From Okapia johnstoni (taxonomy: Eukaryota > Chordata > Mammalia > Artiodactyla > Giraffidae): DNA of 64,000 nucleotides. A program made the position numbers and the translations under genes. Positions 57,975-64,000 of this stretch are shown here, in pieces (the stretch's first letter is position 1; every line of letters begins with the position of its first letter). Location: NCBI GenBank assembly GCA_024291935.2, contig CM044315.1:51000385-51064384 (forward strand), in the 5' to 3' direction. Under the pieces are notes generated by a model. It saw nothing but the letters and a program-made list of their open reading frames with translations, had not been told where the DNA came from and did no database searches.

Positions 57975-58425
57975 TGTTTGGGGCTAAATTTTGTCTCTCC
58001 CCTCCCTACAAATTTTTATGTTGAAGTCCTAACACCCAATACTTCAGCTATAACTATATTTGTAAGTAGGGTCTTTAAAGAGTTAATTAAGCTGAAATGA
58101 GGCCAGTGGTGTGGGCCTCAATCGAGTATGACTGATGTCCCTATAAGAAGAGGAGATTAGAACACAGACACGTACATACAGAGAGAAGACCATGAGAAGG
58201 TATAGGGAGAAGATGGCCATCTGTAGGCCCAAGAGAAAGGCTGGGACTTATCCTTCCCTCATGGCTCGCAAAAGAAATCAACCCTGTTGACAACTTGATG
58301 TTGGACTTCCAGCCTCTAGAACTGTGAGACAGTATATTTCTGTTTAAACCATCCAGTCTGCAGTACTTTGTTATGGAAGCTCTACCACAATGATACTACC
58401 TGTTTGCAACTCCTGATGCTTTTTT
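57975..58425 (+). mobile_element. Old LTR-like repeat, ERVL/MaLR type
   Basis: Order of phrases typical of an old mammalian LTR: 'ttatgttgaagtcctaacac', 'cctataagaagaggagatta', 'gaagatggccatctgtaggc', 'ttggacttccagcctctaga' and 'actttgttatggaagctcta'. No internal viral genes are seen. Subfamily not determined. Confidence 0.6.
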
Positions 58426-59571
58426 TTTTTTTACCATGTGGTCCTTCTAAAGCTGAAGATGGTTTTTATGACACATGTAGGATCACTGAATATAAGTGAT
58501 TTAACAATATGAGGGTCATAGGAAGTGGAGATTGGAAGCCAGAAATTCAAAAAGGGAGATAAAAATGAAAGCAAGCAGAAAATATGATTAAAGGACTAAG
58601 TGAAGAGAAATAATTAAGGCAATAAGTCAATGATCTCTACTGGTAAGTATTGAGCTTTTCTTTTGTTAGGTCTGATTAGTAATCAAATTACTCCCCACCT
58701 CTCAGTGTCTGACACTACTTGGGATAGAAAATTGAACATTTGAAGCTGGTGATGACGGTTATTATTTTCTTATAATAGTAATAAACATTTATAAATTAAT
58801 GAAAATTCTTAGGGCAAAATATTGAAACAAGAGAAGATACAGCAGGGAACTAAACAGACAATATAAATTGCACATAGTAGTTATGAAACAGCATTAAAAG
58901 CTAAGGGTTTTAAATTGAATTGAATCATAATGTTTTATACTAGCAGTTAATTTGGCATTCTCTATATACCATAGATGATAATATTTCATATTTGTGAATA
59001 TTATGTGGCTCTCATTTTAAGAAGTTGTCTTTCTTCATAGCTTGCTCCAAGATATTTACAATAATATTGTTTCTCTTGCTTAGATTCAAATAAAACTAAT
59101 CTGCTGTAAATTAGAATAATAGACTTAGAAAGGATCTCAAATCTCTTGGTACTAGTGACACAATAGATTTTTTATTTTCCTTCTTATACTTATCTATATT
59201 TTGAAATTTTTCTATGTGGAAAAATTCAAAGAGGGAAGTGAAAATTGCTTGAAATCCTCCGATCCATAAATAATCGTTTTGGTCATTTTCTTTCTTCTCC
59301 ATGTTTCTGTGGAATATTCCTATTTTTAAGTGATACTAACAAAGCTCTCTTTTTTAAAACAGCTGTTTCTAAGACTCGACTGTTTTAAAGTACCATATGG
59401 GCACTGCCCTCATAGTGTTCCAGCTGTCTTCCTACTTCTGTTACAAACTGCAAACTCTGTGAGGGTATAGACCACACCTGTCTATATCTTGTGTTTTTCC
59501 AATATCCCTAGGATTTAGCTCAGTAATTGCTGACATATGTCATCTATTTTAGTGACCATTTATGGTAAATT
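58426..59571. other. No recognised gene or repeat
   Basis: AT-rich unique DNA, starting with a short poly-T. Confidence 0.5.
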
Positions 59572-59584
59572 CCAAGAGTACATT

Positions 59585-59858
59585 GGAGAAGGAAATGGCA
59601 ACCCACTCCAGTACTCTTGCCTGGAAAATCCCATGGATGGAGGAGCCTGGTAGGCTGCAGTCCATGGGGTCGAGAAGAGTCGGACACAACTGAACGACTT
59701 CACTTTCACTTTTCACTTCCATGCACTGGAGAAGGAAATGGCAACCCACTCCAGTGTTCTTGCCTGGAGAATCCCAGGGATGGCGGAGCCTATTGGGCTG
59801 TCTGTGGGGTTGCACAGAGTCGGACACAACTGAAGTGACTTAGCAGCAGCAGCAGGAG
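59585..59858 (+). mobile_element. BOV-A2-like dimeric SINE with 13-bp target duplication
   Basis: Two monomers each starting 'ggagaaggaaatggcaaccc' (59585 and 59730), joined by 'cactttcacttttcacttcc', ending in an AGC repeat. Flanked by 'ccaagagtacatt' at 59572-59584 and 59859-59871. Confidence 0.96.
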
Positions 59859-60114
59859 CCAAGAGTACATTTGCTCATCAATTAAATTAATATTTGCTGA
59901 GTGCTTACTATGTTATCATATTCAGCACATATTTAGTTCCAGAAAGTCATTTGAGTTCTAGAAAAGACCTGAATAGTAAATTTTATTTTTAAAAACAGAT
60001 TTAAAAGTCACTGACCTTCCTTGAATTTTGCCATCCTTGGGCAGTAGAGCAGCAGGGTGATTAGTAGGTATCAGACAGGAATATTTTCATTGGCAAGTAA
60101 CAGAAAGCCAAATC

Positions 60115-60327
60115 GGCTTCCCTGGTGGCTCAGATGGTAAAGAATCTGCCTGCAATGTAGGAGACCCAAGTTGGATCCCTGGGTCAGGAAGATCCCCTGG
60201 AGAAGGGAATGGCTACCCAATCCAGTATTCTTGCCTGGAGAATTCCATGGACAGAGGGGCCTGGCAGGCTGCAGTCCATGGGGTCACAAAGAGTTGGACA
60301 CAACGGAGCAACTAACACTTTCACTTA
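60115..60327 (+). mobile_element. Bov-tA SINE
   Basis: Head 'ggcttccctggtggctcaga', body 'atccagtattcttgcctgga', end 'gttggacacaacggagcaac'. Confidence 0.93.
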
Positions 60328-60527
60328 AAATTAGAACAACACTTACTGTTTATTTCACAAGTAGTTTGGAGGTAGGTGATTCTATTTTATCATATCAAGG
60401 TCCTTATTTTAAATTTTTTTGGTCTTTTCCTTATGGTACCAAGATGACCATCCTAGATCCATGTACAATAGCTTTATAAAACCATCCCAAACTGAAAGGA
60501 AAAACATGGATAAAAAAAATGACTTTT

Positions 60528-60997
60528 TCAGTTCTAATGAGGTGGATGAACCTAGAGCCCATTATACAGAGTGAAGTAAGTCAGAAAGAGAAAACAAATA
60601 TTGTATATTAATGCATGTATATGGAATCTAGAAAGATGGTGCCAATGAATCTATTTGCAGGGCAGCAATGGAGATACAGACATAGAGAACAGACTTACGG
60701 ACACAGCAGGGGAAGGAAAGGGTGGGATGAATTGAGAGAGTAGCATGGAAACATATATATTACCATATGTAAAACAGATAGCCGGTGGGAATTTGCTGTA
60801 TGATGCAAGGAGCTCAAACTGGTGCTCTGTGATAACCTAGAGGGGTGGAATGCGGTTGGAGGTGGGATGGAGTTTCAAGAGGGAGAGGACATTTGCATAC
60901 CTGTGGCTGACTCATGTTGATGTGTGGCAGAAACCAGCACGATATTGTAAAGTAATTATCCTCCAATTAGAAATAAATAAATTTTAAAAAATACAAA
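60528..60997 (+). mobile_element. Bovine-type L1 3' end, 5'-truncated
   Basis: 'aggtggatgaacctagagcc', 'gagtgaagtaagtcagaaag', 'ctcaaactggtgctctgtga', then 'atcctccaattagaaataaa' and a short A-rich tail. It holds only the ORF2 end and 3' UTR, with no intact frame. Confidence 0.88.
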
Positions 60998-61289
60998 GGA
61001 AAGTAAAGAAAAAGATGGCTTTCTTTTAATCTAGCAGGAAAACATTTCCAGAAGTTTTCATTAGACTTTCCTTTATATCTTGTTGCCCAAGAACGGCATC
61101 AATGAACATGCCTACTTACCAGAGTGGGAAAGAATAGGTTTGACTTTCCTAACTTCTGTGGGCAATAGACAAGAGAGAATAGCTTGGGAAAGGTTTATGG
61201 GAGCCAGTCAACAGTGTCCAGTGCAGAGTCTCAGTAATGAGCTGTCTGGCTTGGGATATGGGTAATCTGAGTTGAGATTTGCCACATAG

Positions 61290-61440
61290 CCGCTGTGTGA
61301 CCCTACATAAATTCTCTATCATGTCTCTGACTTGTTTTTTTCATCCTTGTGGAACATATGTCTGCTTTGTAGGTTTTGTGAGGATTGAATGAAATACTTT
61401 AAAGAATTTAGCACAGGGCCTAGCACATAGAAAGTGTTAA
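61290..61440 (+). repeat. MIR SINE fragment
   Basis: 'agccgctgtgtgaccctaca', 'gttttgtgaggattgaatga' and 'cagggcctagcacatagaaa'. Confidence 0.75.
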
Positions 61441-63584
61441 TGTGCTAACTGAGTGCCTGAGAGCTTAGATGCAACATATGTGAGTAAGCCCAGCTTTCTG
61501 TAGGAGAACTACCATACCCAAGTCCTGAGCCAGATGTAGAGTTGGATTAATTGGACAAGGTATGCTGGAGAGATTAAATTTGGGGGAAGAGTTTTGAAAG
61601 AGGGGAGAAAAGATATCTGGACACATTTAAAAAAAGTAAAAAGCATTCTGTAAAAACAGTATTATAAGTACAATCATCATTGCCAGGGTAAGAGTAGCCA
61701 GTTGTGACTTTGAATAAGTGAGAGAAGACAACATTGTTTGTTTATTTAGTTGACAAACCCTTAGGAGCAGGCAAGGATGCTGTAAAACCAAGCAAAATCT
61801 GGCTTACCTGAGAAGTTGATACTTCAAATTTGGTTTTGTCTCTTTCAAGATTCTCTTTTGCTCAGTTTTTAGAACCTTGGATATGATACCAAGTGTGTGC
61901 ACTAGGATTTCCTTTTTTAACTGAAAGATCTTTGCCTTCAATTCTAAGTCAGAAATTAATTTCTGATTTATCTCTGTTCATCTTCAAAATCTCTTTAAAA
62001 GTGAGTTTGAGTGTTTCTGCTCCTTGAAATTAGACTCTCTGTCTCTAACTGCCAGCAAATCACCTTTTCACCACAATTCATAGGGATTTACATAAGGTTA
62101 TCACTGTTAAATTCTTTCTTACAAACTCTCCTTTCCCCTCAATCAGACTTGAGACTGAAAGCTTTAACCCTGGCTGGTATCTTCCAGAATTGGAAGTAGG
62201 TTTAAGGAGTGGGCGAGGCTAATCTCAGGCTACAGTCTGTAGAGAGGGGTTTGAGGTCCCAGTTCTTAGTGAGGATATTGACTCAGAAGGGAAGAAGTCT
62301 GGTTTCAGGGCCAAATACAAGAGCAAGGAGGAAGAACTGATGCCAAAGTCCCAGGGATCCCAAGTGACAGGGAGCAGGGCAGCTCAAGAGGGAAGCTGGG
62401 GGGGTGGGACTGAAGAACATTGAGAAATTGTCCTGGGGAGTGTGGGCAGAAGAATGGAATGTTTCAAAGGGAAAACAAGCAAAGGTTTGAAGTATCTGCA
62501 GGATTAGAAGTGTGTGAAAATTGTCCTTATTTTTTTGTGTTTCTCTAAATGAAAAGAAATGATATTCCAAGAGGAAACTCAATATTTCATTTAAAAAACA
62601 GGAAATAAACATGCCGCAGTAGAAAGAGGAGCATGTTTGGAGTCAGAAAGATATATCAATTAAACTAATTTATTTTAAATGGTAACCTGTTTTTAAATTC
62701 ATGGATTTTTACAATGAAAATTAGCACTGATCCACCTATTCATAACCTTGAAAATGAAACTGCCCTTTTAAAGAAACCATGATCTGGACAAACGAGAATT
62801 TTTATAAAATGGAAACTCTGACCCAGAGCATTTTTACTTCTCCGGAATACTTAGTTTTCCTATCTAATTCAAGAACTAAGGACAAACTCAGAAAACTGCA
62901 TCATTACATTGACATTGATAAATGCTAGGAGGACTGGTGAAATTTTATAAGTACTTTTTAAAAAATGATTGATCATTTAAGATTTAGTCAACCTCTTTAA
63001 CCTTTGACTGGATGTCCTTACTATTTTAAACCTCACTACTGCACATAAGAATTACATTTTAGAGGAATGAGATGATCTTTAAAGAGGTTGATTATATTAG
63101 CCTTTCCCACCCAACACGCTGGGTAACTTGATTGGTGTTGCCTTCATTAGTGGCTGGTTTTTTGTTTTCGCTTTTTTTTTTTTTTTTTTTTTAAGTGAGC
63201 TCTTTGCATCTATATGAGATTATATTCCAAGGTCAAATATAAACAATGACCAGACTTCTAAGCCAAGACAACCCACTGAAGCCTATTTGACATATAATGC
63301 ATAACTTAACTGATGATTTAGTAATACTATAGAACTCAACTCTCTTTGATTGCACTAATTCCATGGTAAATACTTAACAAGTTTCAACTTGAGTACTGGG
63401 GATTTGTGTTCTATCTCTTTGGGACATTTTGTATATAATGTTTTCCTTTCTTAGCATGAGTCTGGACAGCATTTCTGACCCTGTCATCACCCATTGACAT
63501 TTACTTTCTCCCTCAACAATTGACTTGTCATTCAAGATCCAGTTCTGATTTCAGTTCTCCTGGGATACTCATCCTATGTGGGCA
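61441..63584. other. No recognised gene or repeat
   Basis: About 2.1 kb of unique-looking DNA. A run of about 24 T lies at 63171-63194. Short open frames (62283-62612 on -) have no known homology. Confidence 0.5.
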
Positions 63585-63690
63585 TATGGTTCACTTATTT
63601 GTGAAATGGGGTTAAAAATCTCATGCATAGGGTGTTTTGAAGATTAAATGAGATCATGTATGCCAAGTATGATAAGCTATTATTATTATA
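63585..63690 (+). repeat. MIR SINE 3' fragment
   Basis: 'cttatttgtgaaatggggtt' followed by 'ttgaagattaaatgagatca'. Confidence 0.6.
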
Positions 63691-63714
63691 GCACATCAGA
63701 ATGTCCTGCCATTG

Positions 63715-64000
63715 CAGGCATATCTCATTTTATTGTGTTTCACTTTATCAAATTTCAAGGATATTGTATTTTTTACAAATCGAAGGTTTGTGTCAACCCT
63801 TCATGGAGCAGTTTATTGGCACTGTTTTTTTTTTTTTTTTTCCAAAAGCATTTGCTCATTATGTGTCTCTGCATCACATTTTGGTAGTTCTTGCAATGTC
63901 TCAAATTTTTCATTCTTATATTTGTTACCATGATCTGTGATCTTTGCTATTACTACTGTACTTGTTTTGGGGCTTCATGAACTGGCCCATATAAGAAGGC
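63715..64000 (+). mobile_element. Tigger1-type DNA transposon, left end, cut by window edge
   Basis: Starts CAGGCATATCTCATTTTATT, the Tigger1 terminal repeat, and follows the consensus ('cgaaggtttgtgtcaaccc', 'gcatttgctcattatgtgtc', 'acttgttttggggcttcatg') to the last base. The right end and any transposase lie outside the window. A T run at 63824-63842 is longer than the consensus one. Confidence 0.88.

Overview
This window is a piece of a ruminant nuclear genome, most likely a bovid or another pecoran. The host call rests on the repeats. There are BovB (RTE-type) LINE copies in both orientations, many Bov-tA-type SINEs with a tRNA-like head and a BovB-like tail, two dimeric BOV-A2-like SINEs, a cetartiodactyl CHR-type SINE, and young-looking bovine-type L1 3' ends. 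The DNA is AT-rich and intron-bearing. No prokaryotic operon, CRISPR array, phage or plasmid gene was seen.

One protein-coding gene is clearly supported: CRYZ (zeta-crystallin / NADPH:quinone oxidoreductase), on the + strand. Three consecutive internal exons are visible at 322-373, 6419-6568 and 10032-10133. All have AG/GT borders, agree in phase and have no stops. Together they encode about residues 144-244 of a protein of about 329 residues, covering most of the Rossmann NADPH-binding domain. Upstream exons lie left of the window. The last ~85 codons were not found by eye in the 54 kb to the right, which is the most interesting gene-level puzzle here.

The rest of the window is intron and intergenic DNA packed with transposable elements. 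0-10 kb: CRYZ introns with an L2 relic, MER5A, a 2.2 kb BovB carrying an oppositely oriented BovB piece, an L1 3' UTR and two SINEs. 10-20 kb: SINEs, MIR, a CHR-type SINE, an old L1 ORF2 relic and an L2 relic. 19.7-20.3 kb: an endogenous retroviral LTR preceded by three 28-bp repeats. 20-33 kb: old repeats, a truncated young L1, a 670-bp Tigger-type transposon with visible terminal repeats, and a candidate processed pseudogene. 33-40 kb: BovB inserted in L1 and L1 inserted in L1, both with target-site duplications. 40-48 kb: SINEs, BOV-A2, a BovB interrupted by unexplained hairpin-bearing DNA, and an hAT-type transposon. 48.5-49.5 kb: a 48-bp tandem duplication and a CpG-rich block ending in a good splice donor, possibly a promoter with a first exon. 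50-64 kb: SINEs, an L1 with an inverted arm joined to BovB, an old LTR, a BOV-A2, an L1 3' end and the start of a Tigger1 element cut by the window edge.

No new multi-gene system was found. The interest lies in the fate of the CRYZ 3' end, the nested insertions, which give a relative order of events, and a few short unexplained structures.
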